Origin: an uncultured Lachnospiraceae bacterium
Lineage (GTDB): Bacteria; Bacillota; Clostridia; Lachnospirales; Lachnospiraceae
Length of the DNA stretch: 44,151 nucleotides
Direction: 5' to 3'
NCBI GenBank assembly: GCA_949740535.1
Contig: CATJHO010000090.1
Coordinates: forward strand, 1 to 44,151
Shown here one piece after another: positions 25,263-33,706 of this stretch; within the stretch, counting starts at the first letter, position 1, and each line of letters begins with the position of its first letter. The notes under the pieces are model-generated. The model was not told the origin of the DNA. It searched no databases and was given only the letters and a program-made list of their open reading frames with translations. Position numbers and translations under genes: made by a program.

Positions 25263-26249
25263 ATGAAGGTCATTACAGTCAGGGAAAATGAAGCAGGACA
25301 GCGGCTGGACAAGCTTCTGGCCAAATACATGGACAAAGCGCCCAAGAGCTTTTTCTATAAAATGCTCCGTAAAAAAAATATTACGCTGAATAAGAAAAAA
25401 GCGGACGGAAGTGAGCGTCTGGTTCTGGGGGATGAGATCCGGCTGTTTCTCTCAGAGGAGACGATAGAGAACTTTTCCACTCCCCGTGTTTCCTGTAATT
25501 TGGCGGTATCCGGCAGGAAGCTGGAGATTCTCTATGAGGATGCCCATGTCCTTCTTCTCAACAAACCGGCCGGTCTTTTGTCTCAGAAGGCCAGGCCTGA
25601 GGATGTGTCTTTGGTGGAGCAGCTGACGGCATACCTTCTGGAGTCAGGACAGCTGGCCACGGAAGATCTGAAGAGCTTCCGTCCGGGGATCTGCAGCCGT
25701 CTGGATCGCAATACCAGCGGTTTGGCTGCGGCAGGGAAGAGCCTGGCCGGGCTGCAGGCCATGAATGAGCTGATCCGCAGCCACAGTCTGGATAAGTTTT
25801 ACCGGTGTATTGCGGCAGGGGCCGTGGCTCAGGAAGCACGGATCGAAGGGTGGCTTAAGAAGGATGGAAAGGCCAATCAGGTAAGGATTTATGAACAGGA
25901 GCAGCCGGACAGCCAGTATATCTGTACGGAATATATGCCGCTTGGACAGCTTGTACTCAATCAAACTGTCTGCACCTATCTGGAGGTCCGGCTGATTACC
26001 GGGCGTTCACATCAGATCCGGGCCCATCTTTCCAGTATGGGGTATCCCCTTCTAGGAGATCCCAAGTACGGAGATGCTGCCATGAACCGCTGGGTGCAGA
26101 AGACCTTTGGCCTTCATGCCCAGCTGCTCCATGCATTCCGCTTGGAGTTCCCCAGGCTTTCCGGGACGCTTTCAGCCTTGTCCGGCAGGACCTTTACCGC
26201 GCCTCTTCCAGAGATCTTTGTCAATATTTTGAATGGAAGACAGGGATAA
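25263..26249 (+). CDS. RluA-family pseudouridine synthase with S4 domain
   Basis: The 328-residue protein has an N-terminal S4 domain (GQRLDKLLAKYMDKAPKSFF..., about 10-75) and an RluA-type catalytic domain. The catalytic motif is SRLDRNTSG with Asp148. The usual His before RLD is replaced by Ser. ITGRSHQIRAHLSSMGYPLLGDPKYG near the C-terminus is diagnostic. Target RNA positions are likely in 23S rRNA (RluC/RluD-like), which is inference. CAGGAGGAG ahead of the ATG is strong. It is the last gene of the run that starts with pepD. Confidence 0.9.
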   Translation: MKVITVRENEAGQRLDKLLAKYMDKAPKSFFYKMLRKKNITLNKKKADGSERLVLGDEIRLFLSEETIENFSTPRVSCNLAVSGRKLEILYEDAHVLLLNKPAGLLSQKARPEDVSLVEQLTAYLLESGQLATEDLKSFRPGICSRLDRNTSGLAAAGKSLAGLQAMNELIRSHSLDKFYRCIAAGAVAQEARIEGWLKKDGKANQVRIYEQEQPDSQYICTEYMPLGQLVLNQTVCTYLEVRLITGRSHQIRAHLSSMGYPLLGDPKYGDAAMNRWVQKTFGLHAQLLHAFRLEFPRLSGTLSALSGRTFTAPLPEIFVNILNGRQG

Positions 26250-26255
26250 TCTTCA

Positions 26256-26284
26256 TTGCGTTTCTTCTTAAATTCAGATATAAT
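26256..26284 (+). promoter_or_regulatory. Sigma-A promoter for the TPR-metalloprotease-recU genes
   Basis: TTGCGT (26256-26261), 17 nt, and a perfect TATAAT (26279-26284). The start near 26291 gives a leader of about 65 nt before the ATG at 26358. Confidence 0.7.
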
Positions 26285-26357
26285 TTTTAAAGAGTTCAAA
26301 CGAATTCAACAAACAGAATTTTTTGTACAGAATATGCATAAGAGAGGAAGCAGGATT

Positions 26358-27377
26358 ATGGAATATCAAAATCAATACAGTTCTCTGGGACCGGGATTTG
26401 AGATGAACAATCCCAAGCCTAAAAAAGGAATTCCCATTCCGATTTTTATCTTTCTCATTGTTTCCGTTCTGCTGGCAGGTGTTTCCATGGGGCTTTTCCC
26501 CCAAAGCTTTTCGGACTATAAGATTTACAGTGAGGCGGAGGAACGGACTTATCAGGGAGAGACTTCCCAGGCCCTTGAGGATCTCTTTTCCATTCAGGAA
26601 GCCCACCCAGACTCTCTTCCTGTGACGATCAGACTGCTTGATCTTTCCATGAAAAACGGATACTATGATCTGGCGGCCTATGTGTTCAATGAATATCTGG
26701 TGGGAAAAGAATTGAGTGACAGCCAGTATGCCAGAATGATGGAATATTCCAGAAAGCTGGACAGCTATTATCTTACCTGTGATGCTATAGACAGCCTTTT
26801 TGCAGTGATTGAAGCAGACAATGATGACAGTGCGGAAGCTCTGGAGCGCCATACAGAGTGGCTGCGGGAAGAGATTGGAAAGCTTCACCAGGATCGGGAA
26901 CAGTATGCGGCAGTTCTCTATTATTATGACGCGATGCTGTGTCCAGACCGGGATACTCAGTATGAATATCTCTTAGAGGCATATCGGGAAGATCCGGAGC
27001 TCTACGATGTGCGCGTACTTCTTGGAAATGCAGAGAGAAGCCGTGGAAATATGGCGGAGGCCTATGGATATCTGAACACGGCTGTCCGGAAAGAGGCCAG
27101 GGATGCCGGAGCCCTAAGGGGACTGGCAGTCATGGCAATGCTGGACGGCCGGCCGGAAGAGGGGCTTGAGAAAGCCCGGCAGGCGTATGAGTCGGATCCG
27201 GACAGCCTTTATGTGCGGGAGACGTATCTTATTGCCCTTCATGTAAACGGGCAGAATGAGAAGAGAGAGCAGGAAATCATTGCAGAGATTGAAGCCATTC
27301 AGGGTTCTCTGGAGGAAGATACCCAGCAGTTCCTGGACGGACAGCTGACCCTTGAGGACTATTATATAACCGGCTAG
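26358..27377 (+). CDS. Membrane-anchored tetratricopeptide-repeat protein
   Basis: The 339-residue protein has a single membrane segment (about 25-47) after a polar N-terminus with a proline- and lysine-rich stretch. An extracytoplasmic alpha-helical domain carries TPR-like repeats, for example DLAAYVFNEYLVGKELSDSQYARMM and the paired MAEAYGYLNTAVRKEARDAGALRGLAVM and PEEGLEKARQAYESDPDS. Function is unknown; TPR domains usually mediate protein contacts. GAGGAAG precedes the ATG at 26358. An in-frame ATG at 26334 lacks a ribosome-binding site. The following metalloprotease starts 17 nt later, so the two are probably co-expressed. Confidence 0.75.
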   Translation: MEYQNQYSSLGPGFEMNNPKPKKGIPIPIFIFLIVSVLLAGVSMGLFPQSFSDYKIYSEAEERTYQGETSQALEDLFSIQEAHPDSLPVTIRLLDLSMKNGYYDLAAYVFNEYLVGKELSDSQYARMMEYSRKLDSYYLTCDAIDSLFAVIEADNDDSAEALERHTEWLREEIGKLHQDREQYAAVLYYYDAMLCPDRDTQYEYLLEAYREDPELYDVRVLLGNAERSRGNMAEAYGYLNTAVRKEARDAGALRGLAVMAMLDGRPEEGLEKARQAYESDPDSLYVRETYLIALHVNGQNEKREQEIIAEIEAIQGSLEEDTQQFLDGQLTLEDYYITG

Positions 27378-27394
27378 GAAAAGGAGGCGTTTTT

Positions 27395-27928
27395 ATGATT
27401 ATACCTGGCGTTTTGATTTCGCTGGTGACATTTCCGGGTGTGGTGATTCATGAGCTGGCCCATCAAATTTTCTGTATGCTCTGCAACCTGGAGGTTTATG
27501 AAGTAAAATATTTTCAAATGGGAAACCCCAACGGATATGTGATCCATGAGGCTGCGGACCGTCCCTGGAAGATATTTTTTACTTGTATGGGGCCTTTCTT
27601 TATCAACAGTGTTCTGGGAATGGTCATTCTGCTTCCGGCATCCATTGAACTGCTGGTTTTTCATGAATTCAGCAATCCACTGCAGCTGTTCCTTGGGTGG
27701 CTTGGCTTCTCTATCTTGATGCATGCCTTTCCCAGCCGGGGAGATGCAAAAGTCATGATTCGTAGAATTTTGAAGAGTCCGGACGTGAGTTTTGTATGGA
27801 AGGTGATTGCCGCCCCCTTTGTAGGGCTGATTTATATCTGTTCTGTGGGAAGTATTTTCTGGCTGGACCTGGTGTATTCCGCTGCTCTGGCTATGCTGAT
27901 TCCCTGGATTCTGGTACATATTCTGTAG
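27395..27928 (+). CDS. Integral membrane metalloprotease
   Basis: The 177-residue protein has about four membrane segments. Residues 19-23 read HELAH, the HExxH zinc motif embedded in the first segment, as in intramembrane or membrane-associated metalloproteases (DUF3267/M50-like). The second signature, around residues 90-120, contains LGFSILMHAFPSRGDAK, which may supply the third ligand. The substrate is unknown. A strong AAAGGAGG precedes the ATG. It lies between a membrane TPR gene and recU. Confidence 0.8.
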   Translation: MIIPGVLISLVTFPGVVIHELAHQIFCMLCNLEVYEVKYFQMGNPNGYVIHEAADRPWKIFFTCMGPFFINSVLGMVILLPASIELLVFHEFSNPLQLFLGWLGFSILMHAFPSRGDAKVMIRRILKSPDVSFVWKVIAAPFVGLIYICSVGSIFWLDLVYSAALAMLIPWILVHIL

Positions 27929-27944
27929 AAAGCAGGAGAGACAA

Positions 27945-28478
27945 ATGGCAACTTGGAATTCCAGAGGCCTGCGGGGTTCCACCCTGGAAGAGCTGGTAAA
28001 CCGGACCAATGAAAAATACAGGGAACAGGGGCTGGCACTGATTCAAAAGGTGCCTACCCCCATTACCCCCATAAAAATTGACAAAGAACACCGTCACATT
28101 ACCCTTGCTTATTTTGGGGAAAAGAGTACTGTGGATTATATTGGAGCTGTTCAGGGGATTCCGGTATGCTTTGACGCCAAGGAGTGCGACGGCGATACCT
28201 TTCCCCTTCAAAATATCCATGCCCATCAGGTGAAATTCATGGAGGATTTTGAGAAACAGGAGGGAATTGCCTTTCTGGTTCTTCTGTTTTCCCATAGAAA
28301 TGAGCTGTACTTTCTGACGTACCAGCAGATGCGCAGATTCTGGGACCGGGCGGAAGCGGGAGGACGCAAAAGTTTCCGGCATGAGGAACTGGATCCGGAT
28401 TTCGTGCTTCATCCCCATGGGGGATATCTGGTTCCCTATCTGGACGGAATTCAGAAGGCGATTGACAGCCGGGAGTAA
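27945..28478 (+). CDS. recU: Holliday junction resolvase RecU
   Basis: RecU cleaves four-way junctions in recombination and chromosome segregation in Firmicutes. The 177-residue product shows RGSTLEELVNRTNEKYREQGLALIQKVPTPI near the N-terminus, and the catalytic stretch STVDYIG...CFDAKEC with metal ligands Asp and Asp/Glu-x-Lys. The usual FEAKE reads FDAKE here, a conservative change seen in the motif type. The fold is completed by FPLQNIHAHQVKFM and LHPHGGYLVPYLDGI. The 3' end of the gene contains the -35 box of the his operon promoter. Confidence 0.93.
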   Translation: MATWNSRGLRGSTLEELVNRTNEKYREQGLALIQKVPTPITPIKIDKEHRHITLAYFGEKSTVDYIGAVQGIPVCFDAKECDGDTFPLQNIHAHQVKFMEDFEKQEGIAFLVLLFSHRNELYFLTYQQMRRFWDRAEAGGRKSFRHEELDPDFVLHPHGGYLVPYLDGIQKAIDSRE

Positions 28479-28490
28479 TTGTTTTATAAT
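28462..28490 (+). promoter_or_regulatory. Consensus sigma-A promoter of the his genes
   Basis: A perfect TTGACA (28462-28467), 17-nt spacer and perfect TATAAT (28485-28490). The -35 box lies inside the last codons of recU. The start near 28497 leaves a leader of about 65 nt, which contains a 7-bp hairpin CTTTATT/AATAAAG (28502-28508 with 28519-28525). No T-box or attenuator signature is visible. Confidence 0.8.
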
Positions 28491-28562
28491 AGCAGACAGC
28501 GCTTTATTATATTAGCAGAATAAAGTGAAAGTGAAATACAGAGCACAGAAAGGTTGACCCCC

Positions 28563-30236
28563 ATGAAGAAGCAGGAACAGATTTTGCACACACCGGAGGG
28601 TGTCCGGGATATCTATGGAAGTGAGTTTGTACAGAAGTTTGAATTGCAGCAGCAATTGTACCGGCTTCTGGCAGGACAGGGGTATCAGGGTATCGAGACA
28701 CCTACCTTTGAATATTTTGACGTGTTTTCCAGGGAGGTTGGTACGGTTCCTTCCAGAGAATTGTATAAGTTTTTTGACCGTGAGGGCAATACGCTGGCAC
28801 TCCGTCCGGATATGACGCCCTCCATCGCCAGAGCGGTGTCCAAGTACTTTTATGAGGAGACGCCTATCCGTCTCTGCTATATGGGCAGTACCTTTATCAA
28901 CTATGATCAGTACCTGGGGCGCTTAAAGGAGAGCACACAGCTGGGTGCGGAGCTGATGGGAGATGGAAGCACGGATGCAGATGTGGAGATTCTGTTTCTC
29001 TTGATTCAGGCATTGAAGGAGACGGGACTGAAGGAATTTCAGGTAAGTATCGGACAGGTGATGTTTTTCAAGAGCCTCCTGAAGGAAGCGGGAATTGACA
29101 GTGCAACAGAAGAGAAGCTGCGGCAGCTGATTTCGGATAAAAACCAATTTGGAGCGGAGGATCTGCTCTCCGGCTGTGAACTGCCCAATGATCTCCGGCA
29201 GATTTTTCTGGAGATGACGGCTCTATCCGGGGGGCCTGAGGTGCTTGTAAAGGCAGAGGAGATGACCGGCAACCTGGAAGCTTTAGAAGCCCTTGCGCGC
29301 TTAAAGGCGATCTATGAGGGATTAAAGGAAAAAGGATGCGGGGCGTATATCAGCTTTGACTTGGGGATGCTCAGTAAGTATAATTATTACACGGGGATTA
29401 TTTTCCGGGCCTATTCCTATGGCTTCGGTGAGCCGGTTGTGAAGGGAGGCCGTTACGACAGCCTGCTGTCTCATTTTGGAAGACAGCTTCCGGCGGTGGG
29501 ATTTGCCATTGTGATCGATCAGCTCTTAAGGGCAGTCAGCCAGAGCGGAATCACCCGCGGGGATACGGCGGTGCCAAAGGAGCGCTATCTGACCATTGCC
29601 CTCACCAAGGGACGGCTTGCCAGAAAGACCCTGGAGCTTCTGGAGAAGGCCGGTATCACCTGTGAGGAGATGAAGGATCCAAACAGCCGGAAGCTGATTT
29701 TTGTTAATGAGGACTTAAAGCTTCGGTTTTTCCTGGCCAAGGGGCCGGATGTGCCTACTTATGTGGAGTATGGCGCAGCGGATATAGGCGTCGTGGGAAA
29801 AGACACGCTGGTGGAAGAGGGCCGGAAGATGTATGAGGTTCTGGATCTGGGATTTGGCAGATGCCGGATGTGCGTCTGCGGTCCGGCGTCTGCCAGGGAA
29901 AAGCTTCAGTCGCAGGAGCAGATCCGGGCAGCAACCAAATATCCCGATATTGCCAAGGACTATTTTTATAACCAGAAGCACCAGACGGTAGAGATCATCA
30001 AGCTGAACGGGTCCATTGAGCTGGCTCCGCTGGTGGGGCTTTCGGAGGTAATCGTGGACATTGTAGAGACAGGATCTACCTTGCGGGAAAACGGCCTGGA
30101 GGTTTTGGAGGAAATCATGCCTCTTTCCGCCCGTATGGTGGTGAACCAGGTGAGCATGAAAATGGAGCATGAGCGGATCAGCCGGCTGATCCGGAACCTG
30201 AAAACCGTACTGGCAGATCCATCGTTCAAACCGTGA
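28563..30236 (+). CDS. hisZG: ATP phosphoribosyltransferase: HisZ-HisG fusion
   Basis: This 557-residue protein fuses the regulatory subunit HisZ (about 1-330, a class II His-tRNA synthetase-like fold) to the short-form catalytic HisG (about 341-557), the first enzyme of histidine synthesis. HisZ landmarks are [29 protein letters not shown] and [11 protein letters not shown]. HisG landmarks are [35 protein letters not shown] and the PRPP loop [13 protein letters not shown]. The two normally separate proteins are joined in frame through VPKE with no stop and no start codon at the junction. The start is ATG 28563 (AAAGG 9 nt upstream) rather than TTG 28554. Confidence 0.9.
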   Translation: MKKQEQILHTPEGVRDIYGSEFVQKFELQQQLYRLLAGQGYQGIETPTFEYFDVFSREVGTVPSRELYKFFDREGNTLALRPDMTPSIARAVSKYFYEETPIRLCYMGSTFINYDQYLGRLKESTQLGAELMGDGSTDADVEILFLLIQALKETGLKEFQVSIGQVMFFKSLLKEAGIDSATEEKLRQLISDKNQFGAEDLLSGCELPNDLRQIFLEMTALSGGPEVLVKAEEMTGNLEALEALARLKAIYEGLKEKGCGAYISFDLGMLSKYNYYTGIIFRAYSYGFGEPVVKGGRYDSLLSHFGRQLPAVGFAIVIDQLLRAVSQSGITRGDTAVPKERYLTIALTKGRLARKTLELLEKAGITCEEMKDPNSRKLIFVNEDLKLRFFLAKGPDVPTYVEYGAADIGVVGKDTLVEEGRKMYEVLDLGFGRCRMCVCGPASAREKLQSQEQIRAATKYPDIAKDYFYNQKHQTVEIIKLNGSIELAPLVGLSEVIVDIVETGSTLRENGLEVLEEIMPLSARMVVNQVSMKMEHERISRLIRNLKTVLADPSFKP

Positions 30237-30254
30237 TTGTCTGAGGAGGAGCTT

Positions 30255-31556
30255 ATGAGAATTGTGAAATTAAATGCATCCAGCCGGAAAAACCTGCTGG
30301 ATGAGCTGTTGAAGCGAAGCCCCAGCCACTATGGAGCTTATGCAGAACAGGTAAATACCATATTGGAGGAAGTGAAGGGGAAGGGGGATGAAGCCCTGTT
30401 CGCTTACACGGAACGTTTTGACGGAGCCAGAATTACCAAAGATACAATTCAGGTTACAGAGGAGGAGATTGAGGAAGCTTACCGGCAGATCGATCCGGAG
30501 CTTCTGCAGGTGATCCGGAAGGCTCTTGTGAATATCCGAAGCTTCCATGAAAAGCAGAAGCGCAGCAGCTGGTTTGACAGTCAGCCGGACGGAACCCTTC
30601 TGGGGCAGAAGATCACGCCCCTGGCCTCTGTAGGAGTCTATGTGCCGGGAGGAAAGGCGGTATATCCTTCTTCCGTGCTGATGAATATTGTTCCGGCAAA
30701 GACAGCCGGGGTGGAACGCATTGTGATGACCACACCGCCGGGAAAGGATGGAAAGATCTGTCCCAACACTCTGGCCGCAGCCAGGGAGGCCGGGGTGGAT
30801 GTTATCTACAAAGCGGGAGGCGCCCAGGCCATTGGCGCGCTGGCTTACGGTACAGAGAGCATCCCAAAGGTGGATAAGATCGTGGGTCCGGGCAATATCT
30901 ATGTGGCTCTGGCCAAGAAAGCAGTCTACGGTTTTGTAAGCATTGATTCCATTGCGGGCCCAAGTGAGATTCTGGTGCTGGCGGACGAGACGGCTAATCC
31001 CAGATTTGTGGCAGCGGATCTTCTCTCTCAGGCGGAGCATGATGAGATGGCAAGCGCCATTCTGGTGACGACCAGCCAGACGCTTGCGCAAAAAGTCTCA
31101 GAAGAGGTGGACAGATTGCTCCAACAGCTTTCCCGGAGGGATATTTTAACGAAATCTCTGGAAAACTATGGGTGGATTCTGACAGCGGATACCATGGAGG
31201 AGGCCATTGAAACGGCCAATGCGATCGCCTCGGAGCATCTGGAGATTGTCACAAGGGATCCCTTCCAGGTGATGACAAAGATCCGCAATGCAGGCGCCAT
31301 CTTTATCGGGGAGTATGCCAGCGAGCCCCTGGGGGATTACTTTGCAGGCCCCAATCATGTACTGCCCACCAACGGCACGGCCAAGTTCTTTTCTCCCTTG
31401 GGTGTGGACGATTTTTTAAAGAAATCCAGCCTTGTATATTATTCCAGAGAGGCTCTGGGAGCGGTACAGGAAGATATCATCCGTTTTGCAAAGGCGGAAG
31501 GATTGACGGCACATGCCAATTCCATTGCCGTGCGCTTTGAACAGGAAGGGGAGTGA
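30255..31556 (+). CDS. hisD: Histidinol dehydrogenase
   Basis: HisD oxidises histidinol to histidine in two NAD-dependent steps, the end of the pathway. The 433-residue zinc enzyme has the signature VPGGKAVYPSSVLMN, VGPGNIYVALAKKAVYG and DLLSQAEHDEMASAIL, holding zinc ligands Gln and His, and HVLPTNGTAKFFSPLGVDDFLK. AGGAGGAG lies ahead of the ATG at 30255, which is preferred to an upstream TTG. It is 18 nt after the hisZG stop and 6 nt before hisB, clearly one transcript. Confidence 0.97.
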   Translation: MRIVKLNASSRKNLLDELLKRSPSHYGAYAEQVNTILEEVKGKGDEALFAYTERFDGARITKDTIQVTEEEIEEAYRQIDPELLQVIRKALVNIRSFHEKQKRSSWFDSQPDGTLLGQKITPLASVGVYVPGGKAVYPSSVLMNIVPAKTAGVERIVMTTPPGKDGKICPNTLAAAREAGVDVIYKAGGAQAIGALAYGTESIPKVDKIVGPGNIYVALAKKAVYGFVSIDSIAGPSEILVLADETANPRFVAADLLSQAEHDEMASAILVTTSQTLAQKVSEEVDRLLQQLSRRDILTKSLENYGWILTADTMEEAIETANAIASEHLEIVTRDPFQVMTKIRNAGAIFIGEYASEPLGDYFAGPNHVLPTNGTAKFFSPLGVDDFLKKSSLVYYSREALGAVQEDIIRFAKAEGLTAHANSIAVRFEQEGE

Positions 31557-31562
31557 GAAAAG

Positions 31563-32150
31563 ATGGCTCGGACAGCATCCATTACCAGAAATACAAAAGA
31601 AACCAGGATTGCGCTTTCACTGAATCTGGATGGTTCAGGAACAGCGAAGACGTCCACGGGGGTGGGATTTTTTGATCATATGCTGAACGGCTTTGCCAGA
31701 CACGGCCTTTTTGATCTCACCTGTCAGGTGGAAGGCGATCTGGAGGTGGACTGCCACCATACCATTGAGGATACAGGCATTGTACTGGGGACAGCCATCC
31801 GGGAGGCCATAGGAGACAAGAAGGGTATGGTGCGCTTTGGCAGCTGCATCCTTCCTATGGATGAGGCGCTGGTGCTCTGTTCTCTGGATCTGTCAGGAAG
31901 ACCTTACTATGTATCCGATGCGGTTTTTCCTGCCGGGCAGGTGGGAACCATGGATACCCAGATGGTCCGGGAGTTTTTCTATGCCGTTTCCTACAGCGCC
32001 GGAATGAATCTCCATTTTAAAATGCTTTCCGGTGAGAACAGCCACCATATGATTGAAGGGATGTTCAAGGCTTTTGCCAAGGCTCTGGATATGGCCGTTA
32101 CATTGGATCCCAGAATTGTCGATGTGTTATCAACGAAAGGAAGTCTGTAA
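31563..32150 (+). CDS. hisB: Imidazoleglycerol-phosphate dehydratase
   Basis: HisB removes water from imidazoleglycerol phosphate to give imidazoleacetol phosphate. The 195-residue protein is the monofunctional form without a histidinol-phosphatase domain. Metal-binding motifs [29 protein letters not shown] and [20 protein letters not shown] are present. It follows hisD by 6 nt and precedes hisIE by 1 nt. Confidence 0.97.
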   Translation: MARTASITRNTKETRIALSLNLDGSGTAKTSTGVGFFDHMLNGFARHGLFDLTCQVEGDLEVDCHHTIEDTGIVLGTAIREAIGDKKGMVRFGSCILPMDEALVLCSLDLSGRPYYVSDAVFPAGQVGTMDTQMVREFFYAVSYSAGMNLHFKMLSGENSHHMIEGMFKAFAKALDMAVTLDPRIVDVLSTKGSL

Positions 32151-32151
32151 T

Positions 32152-33240
32152 ATGAGTGAAAAGAACCGCGGAATAATCCGCTTAACGAAGGAATGGGAAC
32201 AGGAGGGCATAAATCCCGGAGAGCTGGCTTGTTACTACAGTGATAACGGGGCGGATGAGATTCTGATCTTTGACTGTTCGGACACAGAAGAAGACCATGA
32301 GCGTTTCCTGGGGATTATTAAGGAAATCTGCCGGGCCTCGGAAGTTCCCGTGAAAGCCGGAGGCCGCATTGAGCGTCCGGAGGATGTCAAGAAGCTTCTC
32401 TATGCCGGCTGTGACAAGGTGGTGCTCAACTATGCCAAGCAGAGCAATATTGATCTCACGGAAGAGGTATCCAGGCGCTTTGGAAAGGAAAAGATCGCAG
32501 CTTCTGTGGACAGCTCCGATGTGGTCAGCGCACCGGCTGCGCTGGCGGAGGAATACGTCAGCGAGCTGATTTCCATGGAGGAATTAAGGCCCTTTCAGGA
32601 GAAGCTTAAACCCTTAAACTGCAATATGGAGTGGGCAGAGTTCAAGCTGGGCCCTGACGGACTGGTTCCGGTGGTGGTTCAGGATTACCGGACTGATGAG
32701 GTGCTTATGGCGGCCTATATGAATGAGGAGGCCTTTCACAAAACCATAGAGACCGGGAAAATGAATTATTACAGCCGCAGCCGCAAAACGCTCTGGCTGA
32801 AGGGAGAGACCAGCGGACATTTCCAGTATGTGAAGGAGCTGCGGGTGGACTGTGACTGCGATACCATTCTGGCAAAGGTATCCCAGACGGGAGCAGCCTG
32901 CCACACGGGGAATTATTCCTGCTTTTTCCATGAGATTGCAAAGACGGATTACAAAAATACCAATCCTCTGAAGGTCTTTGAGGATGTCTACGGGGTGATT
33001 TTAGATCGGAAGATCCATCCTAAGGAAGGCTCCTACACCAACTATCTTTTTGACAAGGGCATTGATAAAATTCTGAAAAAGATTGGCGAGGAGGCGGCAG
33101 AGCTGATTATTGCGGCCAAGAATCCGGATCCGGAAGAGATCCGATACGAACTGTCAGATCTTCTCTACCATGCAATGGTGCTTATGGCAGAGCGGGGCGT
33201 AACCTGGGAGGATATTACGAGAGAACTGGCCAACCGCTGA
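32152..33240 (+). CDS. hisIE: Phosphoribosyl-AMP cyclohydrolase/phosphoribosyl-ATP diphosphatase with extra HisA/HisF-like half-barrel
   Basis: The 362-residue protein has three parts. Residues about 20-125 resemble the first half of a HisF/HisA beta-alpha barrel: [55 protein letters not shown]. Residues about 160-262 are HisI, with the metal-binding DCDCD (233-237) and ACHTG (249-253). Residues about 270-360 are HisE, with [14 protein letters not shown]. Together HisI and HisE hydrolyse PR-ATP and open the PR-AMP ring. The half-barrel lacks the second half and the N-terminal strand with the catalytic Asp of HisF, so it is unlikely to be an active cyclase by itself. The start is 1 nt after hisB, translated by coupling. 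Confidence 0.88.
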   Translation: MSEKNRGIIRLTKEWEQEGINPGELACYYSDNGADEILIFDCSDTEEDHERFLGIIKEICRASEVPVKAGGRIERPEDVKKLLYAGCDKVVLNYAKQSNIDLTEEVSRRFGKEKIAASVDSSDVVSAPAALAEEYVSELISMEELRPFQEKLKPLNCNMEWAEFKLGPDGLVPVVVQDYRTDEVLMAAYMNEEAFHKTIETGKMNYYSRSRKTLWLKGETSGHFQYVKELRVDCDCDTILAKVSQTGAACHTGNYSCFFHEIAKTDYKNTNPLKVFEDVYGVILDRKIHPKEGSYTNYLFDKGIDKILKKIGEEAAELIIAAKNPDPEEIRYELSDLLYHAMVLMAERGVTWEDITRELANR

Positions 33241-33370
33241 GAGGCCGGAGGGCTCATACTTTTTTCCTTTTCCTCATAAAATAGTAGCAGAATTGTACAT
33301 TGATTCGTTTTATGAATCTGCCCTTGTCAAGAGAGGGTATATACAATGGATGGGGAAGGGAAGGATATGT

Positions 33371-33679
33371 ATGGCAAAGGCGCCTAAAATGGGCGGTCAG
33401 TACCGCCAGATGCTGCTTGCACAGCAGGGACATCATTCTGTGGCAGATACGGAAGAACCGGTGAGTTTTTTCCGTATCCGTTTCTACATCTGTCTCTGCC
33501 TGTTTCTCGCTTATGTGATTCTGGATTATACCAAGGCATCCTTCTATGAAGTAGACAGCGCCCGGATAGCGGAAGAGGTACAAAAGGATCTGACAGAGGA
33601 TCTGAATCTGCAGGAGACGCTGGCAAAGGCTTTGGATGGAATCTGGGTCTCCGGGGAAGGAACCGGAGAGCTTCAGTAA
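33371..33679 (+). CDS. Small single-pass membrane protein
   Basis: The 102-residue product is not recognised. A polar N-terminus (AKAPKMGGQYRQMLL) is followed by one membrane segment (about 34-53) and a short extracytoplasmic, acidic helix (EVDSARIAEEVQKDLTEDLN). GGGAAGG at about 6-8 nt supports the ATG at 33371; ATGs further upstream in frame (33293) lack a ribosome-binding site. The next gene, a large membrane protein, starts 27 nt downstream, so the two may work together. The gap before it (33241-33370) holds only a weak hairpin with a T-rich tract near 33242-33265. Confidence 0.6.
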   Translation: MAKAPKMGGQYRQMLLAQQGHHSVADTEEPVSFFRIRFYICLCLFLAYVILDYTKASFYEVDSARIAEEVQKDLTEDLNLQETLAKALDGIWVSGEGTGELQ

Positions 33680-33706
33680 GCAGGCAGAGGAAGTTTGGGA
33701 AAACCT

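Noticed and set aside
28497-28562. Possible T-box or histidine attenuator before hisZG
   Set aside because: The leader is about 65 nt with no specifier loop, no T-box sequence, no run of His codons and no terminator.
33241-33265. Intrinsic terminator of the his operon
   Set aside because: The stem has only about four or five pairs with a mismatch. The T-rich tract is present but the hairpin is too weak to call.
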